From: Limnohabitans kasalickyi
GTDB lineage: Bacteria > Pseudomonadota > Gammaproteobacteria > Burkholderiales > Burkholderiaceae_C
Direction: 5' to 3'
Assembly: GCA_965234325.1 (NCBI GenBank)
Contig: OZ248407.1
Location: 496,001-560,000, forward strand
DNA length: 64,000 bases
The position numbers and the translations under genes are program-made. Under the pieces are notes generated by a model. That model was not told the origin of the DNA. It worked only from the letters and a program-made list of their open reading frames with translations, and made no database searches. This document shows, piece by piece, positions 1 through 7,707 of this stretch; position 1 is the stretch's first letter, and each line of letters starts with the position of its first letter.

Positions 1-181
1 TCAGCGCGTGGCACACCAACACGGCGTTGGAGCGGTCGGCGTTCAAGGTGCCGTAGGTTTCATAGGCCAGGGTGTAGTCGCGCAGGCTGGCGCCACTTTG
101 CAGGGGCAGCACTTGTGGGAAGTGCATGGCCTGAGAGGTGGCGATCAGCGGTGCGTGCTTAGGGTTTGCATTCAAAGTCAT
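1..181 (-). CDS. metX: Homoserine O-acyltransferase MetX, N-terminal fragment
   Basis: The gene starts at an ATG at 181 and runs off the left edge of the window, so only about 60 N-terminal residues are seen. They read MTLNANPKHAPLI, then a stretch with LRDYTLAYETYGTL and ending at VLVCHAL. This matches the first strands of the alpha/beta-hydrolase fold of MetX, where the YETYG and CHAL motifs are family hallmarks. MetX acylates L-homoserine in methionine synthesis. Whether it uses acetyl-CoA or succinyl-CoA cannot be told from this piece, because the deciding residues lie outside the window. topB lies 40 bases upstream on the same strand and could be co-transcribed. The call rests on a short fragment with a good motif match. 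Confidence 0.8.
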   Translation of the reverse strand, partial: MTLNANPKHAPLIATSQAMHFPQVLPLQSGASLRDYTLAYETYGTLNADRSNAVLVCHAL

Positions 182-221
182 GCGTTCACTCTTGTTGGTT
201 CACCAAAATCGTTCGCCTGAA

Positions 222-3200
222 TTACTCACCCACGGGCCGCAGGTGTTTGCCTGCGATGCCCGCCAGTTCAAACATGGTCACTTGGGGCTTGCCAAACACG
301 GTTAATAGTTTGGCGTCCGCGTTGATGGCGCGTTTGTTGGTGGCGTCTTGCAAGCCGTTGGCCTTGATGTAGTCCCACAGCTTTTTGATCACTTCGGTGC
401 GGGCCACGGCCTCGGCGCCAATCACGGCGGCCAAGTCGGCGCTGGGCAGGTAGCCTGCGGTGACTTTGCGTGGTGCTTTTTCTTTGGCCACTTTGGCTGG
501 CTTTTCCGCTTTGGTTTTCGTCGCTTTGGTGGCCTTGGTGGTTTTGGCGGGCGCTGTTTTGCCAGCAGCTTTGATCAGCGCGTTGGTGGTCGGCGTCTTG
601 CCACCTTTGGGTGGGTACTTGCTCACCCGTGGCTCAAACGCGAAGTTGACCTTGCCCGCTTCGGCGTCCCATTGCAAAAACGCTTTGAAGGCACGGCGTG
701 TGCGCATGGACACAAACTTGTCGAGCAAATCGGTCTTGCCTTCTGCCAGCAGCTTTTGCATTTGCTCGGCCGCGACGGGTTGCTGCAAGATGATCTTGCC
801 GCTCTTGAAGTCGCAGCTTGGTGTGGCTTGTGCGTGTGTGGGTACGGCTTTGCTGCACACGTAGTTGCTGCCGTGGTCATGCACGGGGCTGCCGCACTTG
901 GGGCAGTTGCCCAAGCTGGGTGCATCGCCAAACTCCACGATCTCGCCAGAGTCGCCGTTTTTGTCATCGCCAAAGTCGAACTCGAGTTTCCAGTTCTGGT
1001 CTTCTTCGCTGTACTTGAGGGCGATTTCGGCGGTGAAAGGCCAGCCCGCTTTGGAGCGGAAGCCTTCCAAGGGGCCAATCTTTTTGTCGGTCAAAAACTG
1101 CTCGACTTCGGCAGCATCAAAGGTGCGACCGCCCGGAATTTTGCTGATCGAGAAACCGCAGCCCGTGCCGTGTTCGCCCGATTCAGACACCGCGCCGTCT
1201 TGGCCCACGCAGGCGTAACGGCGGTAGTTTTCTTTCACCACGCCGCCACATTTGGGGCAGGGTGTTTTGAGGGTGGCGTAGTCACCAGGGATGGTGTCAC
1301 GGTCAAACTCTTTGGCCTTTTTGACGATGTGCTGCGTCATCTCGGCGATCTCGCGCATGAAGGCTTCGCGGCTCAATTGGCCTTGCTCCATCTGCGAGAG
1401 TTTGTATTCCCAGCCGCCGGTGAGTTCGGGCTTGGACAGCTCTTCTACGCCGAGGCCACGCAGCAGAGTGAACAGCTGAAACGCTTTGGCGGTGGGCAGC
1501 ATTTCGCGGCCATCGCGCAGCAAATACTTTTCGTTGATCAAGCCTTCAATGATGGAAGCGCGCGTGGCGGGTGTGCCCAAGCCTTTTTCTTGCATGGCTT
1601 CGCGGAACTCGTCGTCTTCCACCAACTTGCCTGCGCCTTCCATCGCGCCTAGCAAGGTGGCTTCGCTGTAGCGTGCGGGGGGGCGGGTTTTGAGGCCTTT
1701 GGCGTCGGCCAGTTCGTTCTTGGCGGATTCGCCTGCTTTCAAGGCCACGAGGGTCTTGCCGTCTTCTTCGTTGTCGGTGGCCTCTTGCGCGGCGTCTTTG
1801 CCGTACACGGCCATCCAACCGGCGTTGACCAGCACTTTGCCTTCGGTGCGGAAGTTGTGGTCCTTGCCTGCGACTTTGACGGTGCTGATGCGTGTGGTCA
1901 CCATGTATTCAGCGCTGGGGAAGAACACGGCCAAGAAGCGGCGCACCACCATGTCGTAAAGCTTTTGCTCGGCGTCAGACAAACCGCTGGGGGCTTGCAA
2001 GGTCGGGATGATGGCGAAGTGATCGCTGACCTTTTTGTTGTCAAACACGCGTGGCAGTTTGCGCACGTAGTTGTTGTTCAAGCCCACCAAGGCGTGGGGC
2101 GCCAAGTGCTTCATGCCGCTGTCGGCGAGCATCTCAAAGGTTTGCTTGACCACGGGCACGTAGTCTTCAGGCAAATGGCGTGAGTCGGTACGGGGGTAGG
2201 TCAGCGCTTTGTGGCGCTCGTACAAGCTTTGCGCCAAGGCCAAGGTGGTTTTGGCGGAGAAGCCAAAGCGGCCGTTGGCTTCGCGTTGCAGCGAGGTCAA
2301 GTCAAACAAACCGGGGCTGGCTTTGGTGGTGGGTTTGCTTTCTTCGGTGACGGTGGCGAGTTGGTGGCGCACGGCATCGGCAATGGCGAAGGCCTCGGCT
2401 TCGCTCCACACGCGGTCGTGTTTTTTCTCGGCGTCTTCGGCGTCTTTTTTGTGCTCGGGGTTGAACCACTTGGCGGGGTAGCTGCCGGCTTCCACTTTGA
2501 AGGACGCGTGAATTTCCCAGAAGTCACGGCTGATGAACTTGCGAATTTGTTCTTCGCGCTCCACCACCACCGACAGTGTGGGCGTTTGCACACGGCCCAC
2601 GGTGGTCAAGAAGAAACCGCCTTCGCGTGAGTTGAACGCGGTCAAGGCGCGTGTGCCGTTGATGCCCACCAGCCAGTCGGCTTCGGAGCGGCTGCGTGCG
2701 GCGTCGGCTAAGCCTTGCATTTGTTTTTCGCTGCGCAGCGAATCGAAGCCATCGCGAATGGCTTGTGGTGTCATGGATTGCAACCACAGGCGCTTCACAG
2801 GTTTGTCGAGGGGCTTTTTACCGCCGGCGTATTGCTCGATCAGGCGGAAGATCAGCTCACCTTCGCGGCCCGCGTCACAGGCGTTGATGAGGGCGGTCAC
2901 GTCTTTGCGTTTGGCCAGCTTCACGACGGCGTTCAAACGGGTTTTGGTTTTCTCGACGGGCTTCAGATCGAAGTACGGCGGAATGACGGGCAAGTTGGCA
3001 AAGCTCCACTTGCCGCGTTTGACGTCGAACTCTTCGGGCGCTTGGATTTCCACCAAGTGGCCCACGGCACTGGACACCACATAGGTGTCGCTCTCAAAGT
3101 GGTCGTCGTGTTTTTCGAACTTCCCCGCCACAGGCGTGAGTGCGCGCACGATGTCTTGCGCGACCGAAGGTTTTTCGGCAATCACGAGGGTTTTACTCAT
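222..3200 (-). CDS. topB: DNA topoisomerase III with lysine-rich linker and C-terminal SWIB domain
   Basis: A 992-residue type IA topoisomerase that passes single DNA strands through a transient break, decatenating and relaxing DNA. The start MSKTLVIAEKPSVAQ at 3200 is chosen over an upstream in-frame ATG because it matches family N-termini and has GGAA just upstream. The TOPRIM domain shows NACDAGREGEL (Asp109, Glu113). The catalytic tyrosine is Tyr335 in LTYPRTDSR. Two Cys4-like zinc ribbons follow (CPKCGGVV... and CPKCGSPV...). Residues about 865-916 form a linker rich in Lys, Ala and Thr (14 Lys in 52) that resembles histone H1 tails. Residues about 917-992 look like a SWIB/MDM2 domain (KLWDYIKANGLQ, KRAINADAKL, FELAGIAGKHL). 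E. coli TopB is much shorter (about 650 residues). SWIB fusions to type IA topoisomerases are known, for example in Chlamydia. The gene is divergent from the SET-domain gene. Confidence 0.95.
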   Translation of the reverse strand: MSKTLVIAEKPSVAQDIVRALTPVAGKFEKHDDHFESDTYVVSSAVGHLVEIQAPEEFDVKRGKWSFANLPVIPPYFDLKPVEKTKTRLNAVVKLAKRKDVTALINACDAGREGELIFRLIEQYAGGKKPLDKPVKRLWLQSMTPQAIRDGFDSLRSEKQMQGLADAARSRSEADWLVGINGTRALTAFNSREGGFFLTTVGRVQTPTLSVVVEREEQIRKFISRDFWEIHASFKVEAGSYPAKWFNPEHKKDAEDAEKKHDRVWSEAEAFAIADAVRHQLATVTEESKPTTKASPGLFDLTSLQREANGRFGFSAKTTLALAQSLYERHKALTYPRTDSRHLPEDYVPVVKQTFEMLADSGMKHLAPHALVGLNNNYVRKLPRVFDNKKVSDHFAIIPTLQAPSGLSDAEQKLYDMVVRRFLAVFFPSAEYMVTTRISTVKVAGKDHNFRTEGKVLVNAGWMAVYGKDAAQEATDNEEDGKTLVALKAGESAKNELADAKGLKTRPPARYSEATLLGAMEGAGKLVEDDEFREAMQEKGLGTPATRASIIEGLINEKYLLRDGREMLPTAKAFQLFTLLRGLGVEELSKPELTGGWEYKLSQMEQGQLSREAFMREIAEMTQHIVKKAKEFDRDTIPGDYATLKTPCPKCGGVVKENYRRYACVGQDGAVSESGEHGTGCGFSISKIPGGRTFDAAEVEQFLTDKKIGPLEGFRSKAGWPFTAEIALKYSEEDQNWKLEFDFGDDKNGDSGEIVEFGDAPSLGNCPKCGSPVHDHGSNYVCSKAVPTHAQATPSCDFKSGKIILQQPVAAEQMQKLLAEGKTDLLDKFVSMRTRRAFKAFLQWDAEAGKVNFAFEPRVSKYPPKGGKTPTTNALIKAAGKTAPAKTTKATKATKTKAEKPAKVAKEKAPRKVTAGYLPSADLAAVIGAEAVARTEVIKKLWDYIKANGLQDATNKRAINADAKLLTVFGKPQVTMFELAGIAGKHLRPVGE

Positions 3201-3243
3201 TTCAACGTTCCTTAGAAAACTCACCACTACAATTTGCGTCTCT

Positions 3244-3290
3244 CGCGTGCGCACGCGCGCCCACGGGCGCACGCACACATGCGTATGTAT
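3244..3290. other. Alternating purine-pyrimidine (Z-DNA-prone) tracts in the topB/SET divergent spacer
   Basis: Two perfectly alternating purine-pyrimidine runs lie in the 112-base gap between the divergent topB and SET genes: 3244-3260 (17 bases, almost all C/G) and 3267-3290 (24 bases). Such runs can flip to left-handed DNA under negative supercoiling. A TACAAT -10-like hexamer lies at 3228-3233 on the plus strand, just before the runs. A link between the runs and supercoiling control of topB is inference. Confidence 0.6.
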
Positions 3291-3312
3291 TTAAGTTAAC
3301 AGAAAAAAATCC

Positions 3313-3846
3313 GTGTCCACAAAAGCCCCTGCCCCCATTTCCGGTCGACGTATTCAAACTCGCCGTTCTGGCGTGCACGGCAAGGGCGTGTTTGCTGTCT
3401 CTGACTTTGCGCAAGGCGAAACGATCATTGAATATGTGGGCGAGATCATCAGCTGGCCAGAAGCGCTGCGCCGCCACCCGCATGATCCGCAAGACCCGCA
3501 CCACACGTTTTACTTTCACATCGACGAAGGCCATGTGATTGACGCCAAGTACGGCGGCAACTCCTCACGCTGGATCAACCACTCGTGCAAACCCAATTGC
3601 GAGCCCGACGAGGTTAATGGCCGCATCTTCATCAAAGCCCGCCGAAACATCTTGGCCGGCGAAGAACTCAATTACGACTACGGCTTGGTGATTGATGAGC
3701 CGATGACCGACAAACTCAAAGCTGAGTACCCCTGCTGTTGCGGCGCTAAGAAGTGCCGTGGCACTTTGCTGGCGTCGTCGGCTGAACTGTCCGCACCGCC
3801 CAAGGCCGCGAAGACCCCCAAAGCCCGCTCAGTGAAAAAGCGCTGA
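3313..3846 (+). CDS. SET-domain protein, putative protein-lysine methyltransferase
   Basis: A 177-residue protein with a nearly complete SET fold, the S-adenosylmethionine-dependent lysine methyltransferase fold. Visible motifs, in order, are SGVHGKGVFA (SET-N, SAM loop), YVGEIISW, the INHSCKPNCEP pseudoknot motif, the EELNYDYGL catalytic tyrosine motif, and a post-SET CCCGAKKCRGT cluster that can hold a structural zinc. The C-terminal tail is basic. The start is a GTG with no clear ribosome binding site, so the first few residues are uncertain. The substrate is unknown. The divergent neighbour is topB with a histone-H1-like linker, and chlamydial SET proteins are known to act on a histone-like protein, so that linker is one conceivable target. 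SET-domain proteins of this size are widespread in proteobacteria and mostly uncharacterised. Confidence 0.88.
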   Translation: MSTKAPAPISGRRIQTRRSGVHGKGVFAVSDFAQGETIIEYVGEIISWPEALRRHPHDPQDPHHTFYFHIDEGHVIDAKYGGNSSRWINHSCKPNCEPDEVNGRIFIKARRNILAGEELNYDYGLVIDEPMTDKLKAEYPCCCGAKKCRGTLLASSAELSAPPKAAKTPKARSVKKR

Positions 3847-3904
3847 GTGCGCAGCGCTAGCGCTTTGTTTTTCAGCCGCTGACGTCTTTCACATCCAAGC
3901 TCGC

Positions 3905-4759
3905 ATGCCCAAGCCCACCACGCCCCTGATTTGGCCTGCTGAAGACCTGTGGCTGGCCCTGGTGGCCTTGCTGCCAGGCTTGACGGTGGAGGTGCTGCCC
4001 GAGATCGACTCCACCAACACCGAGCTCATGCGCCGTGCCCGTGCGGGGCAAACCGACCCCGTGCTGTTGGTGGCCGAAGTGCAGACCGCGGGTCGTGGCC
4101 GTTTGGGGCGTGCTTGGCATGGTCAAGCGGGTAGCGCCCTGACTTTTTCACTGGGTCTGCCCTTAGCGCCACAGGACTGGTCAGGCTTGTCGCTGGCGGT
4201 GGGTTTGTCTTTGGCGCGCAGCTTGGACCCGCAGGGCGACTTGGGTCTGCGCTTGAAGTGGCCCAATGACTTGTGGGTTGCCCGTCCGGGCACGCCCCAG
4301 GGTTGGGGCAAGTTGGCCGGCATCTTGATTGAAACCGCGGTGGCGACGGGACCGGCGAGCGCGCAGTCTGCGTCGCACGCGGCCTGGGGCGCGTCACCCG
4401 TCCAAACCCGTTATTGCGTGGTGGGGGTCGGCATCAACATCGCACCGCCTGTGGCCGAAGGCTTGTCGACCGCGCCTTTGGGCCTGCAAGACCTACAAGG
4501 TGGCATCACCGCAGCCGAAGCCTTGATGAAGGTGGCAGCGCCCTTGCTGGCCACGGTGCTGGCGTTTGAGCGCTCGGGGTTTGCGCCATTGCAAAACGCC
4601 TTCAACGCCCGCGATGCGCTGCGCAACGTGGCTGTCACTTTGAGCGATGGCCGTCACGGCGTAGCCAGAGGCGTCGACGCCACGGGGGCGATGCTGGTGG
4701 ACACCGCCCAAGGCCTGGAGGCCATCAGCAGTGCCGAGTTGAGCGTGCGACCGGCTTAA
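3905..4759 (+). CDS. birA: Biotin-[acetyl-CoA carboxylase] ligase, monofunctional
   Basis: A 284-residue BirA-type ligase that makes biotinyl-5'-AMP and transfers biotin to the carrier-protein subunit of acetyl-CoA carboxylase. The catalytic core shows the DSTNTELM motif, the biotinyl-AMP loop AGRGRLGRAW, KWPNDLWV with the active-site lysine, and GVGINI. The N-terminal winged helix that makes E. coli BirA (321 residues) a repressor is missing, so this protein should not repress biotin synthesis genes. In many related genomes a type III pantothenate kinase gene (coaX) follows birA. Here a small membrane protein gene follows instead, 28 bases downstream. Confidence 0.95.
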   Translation: MPKPTTPLIWPAEDLWLALVALLPGLTVEVLPEIDSTNTELMRRARAGQTDPVLLVAEVQTAGRGRLGRAWHGQAGSALTFSLGLPLAPQDWSGLSLAVGLSLARSLDPQGDLGLRLKWPNDLWVARPGTPQGWGKLAGILIETAVATGPASAQSASHAAWGASPVQTRYCVVGVGINIAPPVAEGLSTAPLGLQDLQGGITAAEALMKVAAPLLATVLAFERSGFAPLQNAFNARDALRNVAVTLSDGRHGVARGVDATGAMLVDTAQGLEAISSAELSVRPA

Positions 4760-4787
4760 CGTCCATTCAACAAACACAGGTGGTTTG

Positions 4788-4982
4788 ATGCGATCGAAAT
4801 TTTGGTTCCGCAACGTGGCTGTCGTGCTGGCCGGCCTCAACCTCTTGTTTGGGTTGTGGGACAACGGTGGTTTGCGCTTATTGGGCCTAGGCCCCAAGCC
4901 CGTTCAAGAGCCGAGCCGGCTTGAAAACCAAATCGCCCCAGATCTGCTGGTGGTGAAGACCACAAAGCCAGACAACAAATAG
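4788..4982 (+). CDS. Small membrane-anchored hypothetical protein
   Basis: A 64-residue ORF directly behind birA on the same strand. After a short basic N-terminus (MRSKFWFRN) it has one hydrophobic segment (about residues 9-24), then a polar, proline-containing tail. This fits a single-pass inner membrane protein. The ATG at 4788 has AGG about 8 bases upstream. A TTG one codon earlier is also possible. I recognise no family. Its reality rests on ORF structure, start context and its place behind birA. Confidence 0.55.
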   Translation: MRSKFWFRNVAVVLAGLNLLFGLWDNGGLRLLGLGPKPVQEPSRLENQIAPDLLVVKTTKPDNK

Positions 4983-5053
4983 CGCAGCACGGCTTGGCTG
5001 GCGCTTGTCTAAGGTCTGGTTGAGGCCATGGATGAATTGAATTTACCTAGTGT

Positions 5054-5160
5054 TAACCCTTTATAGATAGGGTTACTCAATCAATGGCATTGAATTAAAC
5101 AATTTGATGCTGCCAAAAATGCCTGTCAACATCCCGTTGTCTTTGACAAATCGGTCAAAG
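5054..5160 (+). promoter_or_regulatory. Leader of the rubrerythrin operon with two inverted repeats
   Basis: The 207-base gap before the rubrerythrin gene is more AT-rich than its surroundings and holds two perfect dyads. TAACCCT (5054-5060) pairs with AGGGTTA (5069-5075). CTTTGAC (5141-5147) pairs with GTCAAAG (5154-5160), and the second dyad ends 29 bases before the ATG. TTGACA within the second dyad could be a -35 box, but I see no convincing -10 at the right distance. A regulator binding site is inference. Confidence 0.4.
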
Positions 5161-5189
5161 CATTTGTTCAACCCGTAGGAGACAACACC

Positions 5190-5612
5190 ATGGCAGCACT
5201 CAAAGGCTCGCGCACGGAACAATGCCTGAAAGATGCCTTCGCAGGCGAATCTCAAGCCAACCGTCGTTATTTGTATTTCGCAAACAAGGCAGACATTGAA
5301 GGTCAAAACGACGTCGCCGCGTTGTTCCGTTCCACCGCTGAAGGCGAAACGGGACACGCCCACGGCCACCTCGAGTTCCTCGAACAAGCCGGTGACCCCG
5401 CAACAGGCATGCCCATCGGTTCAACCCGCCAAAACTTGGCATCCGCTGTCGCTGGCGAAACCCACGAGTACACCGACATGTACCCAGGCATGGCCAAAAC
5501 AGCCCGTGAAGAAGGCTTCGACGAAGTGGCAGATTGGTTTGAAACCTTGGCCAAGGCCGAGCGTTCACACGCCAACCGCTACCAAAAAGCGTTGACCGAG
5601 TTGGTGGACTAA
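5190..5612 (+). CDS. Rubrerythrin-family diiron protein without rubredoxin domain
   Basis: A 140-residue four-helix bundle of the rubrerythrin/ferritin-like family, which reduces hydrogen peroxide at a diiron centre in the cytoplasm. The ligand motifs are visible: FAGESQANRRYLYFA (helix A Glu), EGETGHAHGHLEFL (ExxxH), VAGETHEYTDMYPG, and KAERSHANRY (ExxH). The C-terminal rubredoxin FeS4 domain of classical rubrerythrin is absent, so electrons must come from a separate partner. Downstream lie an Fe-S heterodisulfide-reductase-like protein, a plausible partner, and a DUF3501 protein. GTAGGAGA provides a good ribosome binding site. Confidence 0.93.
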   Translation: MAALKGSRTEQCLKDAFAGESQANRRYLYFANKADIEGQNDVAALFRSTAEGETGHAHGHLEFLEQAGDPATGMPIGSTRQNLASAVAGETHEYTDMYPGMAKTAREEGFDEVADWFETLAKAERSHANRYQKALTELVD

Positions 5613-5622
5613 ATCCGCCTTT

Positions 5623-5683
5623 CGCTGTGCCTTGGGGCACAGCGATTTCACAAACTGCTGGCTTCACGGCAGTTTGTGAAATC
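5623..5683 (+). repeat. Tandem intercistronic hairpins between the rubrerythrin and Fe-S protein genes
   Basis: Two perfect hairpins lie side by side. The first has a 9-bp stem (CGCTGTGCC, 5623-5631, with 5636-5644) and a TTGG loop. The second has a 15-bp stem (5644-5658 with 5669-5683) and a 10-base loop. Seven A residues and then the GGAGA ribosome binding site of the next gene follow the second. There is no U-tract on the plus-strand transcript, so this is probably not a normal terminator. It may stabilise or process the mRNA, or be a binding site. Confidence 0.65.
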
Positions 5684-5700
5684 AAAAAAAGGAGACCACC

Positions 5701-7050
5701 ATGGCCACAGAAGGCAACCTGCAAGCCCCCACGCGCCACCCGCTCGACTGGAAAAATCCAGACTTTTACAACGAAGACAAATGCTTCGATGAGTTAGAGC
5801 GCATTTTTGACATTTGTCATGGCTGCCGGCGTTGCGTGAGTTTGTGTGCCTCTTTCCCCACCTTGTTCGACTTGGTCGACGAGAGCCCCACCTTGGAAGT
5901 CGATGGCGTGAAACGTCAAGACTATTGGAAGGTGGTGGACCAGTGCTTCATGTGCGACCTCTGCTACATGACCAAGTGCCCTTACACACCGCCGCATGAG
6001 TGGAATCTTGATTTCCCACACACCATGCTGCGCGCCAAAGCCATCAAGTTCAAAAAGGGCGAAGTGGGCACGGCCGAACAAATGTTGGCCTCGACCGACG
6101 TGCACGGCTCATTGGCCGGCATTCCTGTGGTGGTGCAAGCGGTGAATGCGGTGAACAAAACCAAGGTGGCACGTCAGGCGTTGGAGTCGGTGGCCGGGGT
6201 CGACCAGCACGCTTGGTTGCCTGCTTTGGCCACTCGAAAGTTTCGCAGCACGGCGCCTGATGCCCAGGCCATTAAAGTTGTGGATGGTGTAAAGACACCG
6301 GGCAAGGTCGCCATCTATGCCACTTGTTACATCAATTACAACGAGCCTGGTATTGGCCACGACTTGCTGAAAATCTTGGACCACAACGATATTCCGTATG
6401 TCTTGGTCGACAAAGAAAAATGCTGTGGCATGCCCAAGCTAGAGCTAGGCGACCTGGACTCGGTGAAAGCCTCCAAAGAAGCCAACATCCCTGTGTTGGC
6501 CCAGTACGCCAAAGACGGCTACGCCATCATGGCCGTGGTACCCAGCTGCGCTTTGATGTTCAAACAAGAAATTCCGTTGATGTTTCCGGATTGCGCGGAT
6601 ACCCAGCTGGTCAAAGCGCACATGTGGGACCCGTTTGAATACTTCATGGCTCGCAAACGCGACGGTTTGTTAAAAACCGAATTTCCTCAGCAACTGGGCA
6701 ATGTCAGCTACCAAATTCCTTGCCACGGACGGGTGCAAAACATTGGCAAGAAAACCGAAGAAATGCTCAAGATGATTCCGGGCACCGAAGTCAACACCAT
6801 CGAACGTTGCTCAGGCCATGCGGGTACCTACGGCGTGAAAAAAGGCTCCCACGAGATGGCCATGAAAATTGGCAAACCCGTTTTCAAGGCCATGGCCACC
6901 ATGAAAGATGGCAGCAAGCCCGACTTCATCAGTTCAGACTGTCCCTTGGGCGGTCACCACATCGCGCAGGGCTTTGAGGTGAACAACTTGGGCGCCCCCG
7001 AACTCAACCACCCCCTCACTTTGGTTCGCAAAGCCTACGGCTTGAAGTAA
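5701..7050 (+). CDS. Heterodisulfide-reductase-related Fe-S oxidoreductase (GlpC/HdrD-like)
   Basis: A 449-residue cytosolic protein with two N-terminal [4Fe-4S] motifs: CHGCRRCVSLC (Cys39, 42, 45, 49) and CFMCDLCYMTKCPY. Two C-terminal CCG-type motifs follow: EKCCGMPKLELGD, and the PCHGRVQN with ERCSGHAGTYG segment. This is the layout of GlpC, HdrD and related electron-transfer subunits, where CCG cysteines hold a redox-active cluster. It follows rubrerythrin and precedes DUF3501 by 16 bases. I infer that it feeds electrons to the rubrerythrin, which lacks its own rubredoxin domain. The electron donor is not visible. AGGAGACC is a strong ribosome binding site. Confidence 0.88.
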   Translation: MATEGNLQAPTRHPLDWKNPDFYNEDKCFDELERIFDICHGCRRCVSLCASFPTLFDLVDESPTLEVDGVKRQDYWKVVDQCFMCDLCYMTKCPYTPPHEWNLDFPHTMLRAKAIKFKKGEVGTAEQMLASTDVHGSLAGIPVVVQAVNAVNKTKVARQALESVAGVDQHAWLPALATRKFRSTAPDAQAIKVVDGVKTPGKVAIYATCYINYNEPGIGHDLLKILDHNDIPYVLVDKEKCCGMPKLELGDLDSVKASKEANIPVLAQYAKDGYAIMAVVPSCALMFKQEIPLMFPDCADTQLVKAHMWDPFEYFMARKRDGLLKTEFPQQLGNVSYQIPCHGRVQNIGKKTEEMLKMIPGTEVNTIERCSGHAGTYGVKKGSHEMAMKIGKPVFKAMATMKDGSKPDFISSDCPLGGHHIAQGFEVNNLGAPELNHPLTLVRKAYGLK

Positions 7051-7066
7051 CACTGGACACCTGACC

Positions 7067-7657
7067 ATGCAACTCACTGGACACATCACCCCCGACAGCC
7101 TCATGTCGCTTGAGGCCTACACCAAGTGGCGCAAGCTGCACAAGCCCGACGTGATTGCGCATCGCAAGCTGCGCAGCATTCAATTGGGCGAGCACGTCAA
7201 TTTGCAGTTCGAAAGCGAGACCACCATCCGCTATCAAATCCAGGAGATGCTGCGGATTGAGAAAGTCTTTGAAGAAGAAGGCATCTTGCAAGAGATCGAG
7301 GCCTACGCACCTTTGGTTCCCGACGGCCGCAATTGGAAGGCCACCATGATGTTGGAGTACACCGACATCCATGAGCGAAAGCGCGAGTTGGCCAAACTCA
7401 TCGGCATTGAGGACCGCATGTTTGTGGAGGTCGAAGGCTATGCCCGCGTGTATGCGATTGCCGATGAGGACCTCGACCGCGAGAACGACGAAAAAACCTC
7501 AGCCGTTCACTTTGTGCGCTTTGAGCTGACACCCACCATGTGTGCGTCGGTCAAAGCGGGCGCCGCCCTCAAAATTGGCTGCGATCACACCCATTACCCC
7601 GCCCATGTGGTGGTGGCGCCTGACGCGCTGGCCAGTTTGGCAGGTGATTTGAAATAA
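7067..7657 (+). CDS. DUF3501 family protein
   Basis: A 196-residue soluble protein that I recognise as DUF3501, from the N-terminal SLEAYTKWRKLHKPDVIAHR and the central EVEGYARVYAIADED stretch. It has no signal peptide or membrane segment. Two cysteines (TMCASVK and IGCDHTHYP) lie near the C-terminus, and GCDHTHYP looks like a possible metal or cofactor site. No biochemical function is known to me. In many bacteria the family is encoded next to rubrerythrin and an HdrD-like Fe-S protein, as here, which points to peroxide detoxification. The gene ends at a strong hairpin shared with ahpF. Confidence 0.88.
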   Translation: MQLTGHITPDSLMSLEAYTKWRKLHKPDVIAHRKLRSIQLGEHVNLQFESETTIRYQIQEMLRIEKVFEEEGILQEIEAYAPLVPDGRNWKATMMLEYTDIHERKRELAKLIGIEDRMFVEVEGYARVYAIADEDLDRENDEKTSAVHFVRFELTPTMCASVKAGAALKIGCDHTHYPAHVVVAPDALASLAGDLK

Positions 7658-7659
7658 AA

Positions 7660-7689
7660 AAAGGGCAAGCGCTGCCGCGCTTGCCCTTT
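7660..7689. terminator. Bidirectional hairpin terminator between DUF3501 gene and ahpF
   Basis: A perfect 13-bp stem (AAAGGGCAAGCGC, 7660-7672, with 7677-7689) and a TGCC loop lie between convergent genes. Read on the minus strand it is followed by a run of T residues, a textbook intrinsic terminator for ahpF. On the plus strand the T-tract is short. Confidence 0.85.
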
Positions 7690-7707
7690 CAGGTTGCCAC
7701 CGTGGAT

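Noticed and set aside
348..1652. 434-codon open frame antisense to topB
   Set aside because: The composition is rich in Phe, Gly, Ala and His, with no known motif. It is the mirror of topB codon bias, and topB is certain.
5141..5160. FNR box before rubrerythrin
   Set aside because: FNR sites are TTGAT-N4-ATCAA. Here TTGAC is followed by N6 and GTCAA, so the half-site spacing is two bases too long.
5644..5683. Intrinsic terminator after rubrerythrin
   Set aside because: The hairpin is strong, but A residues follow it on the plus strand, not T residues, and the next gene is clearly co-oriented with a good ribosome binding site.
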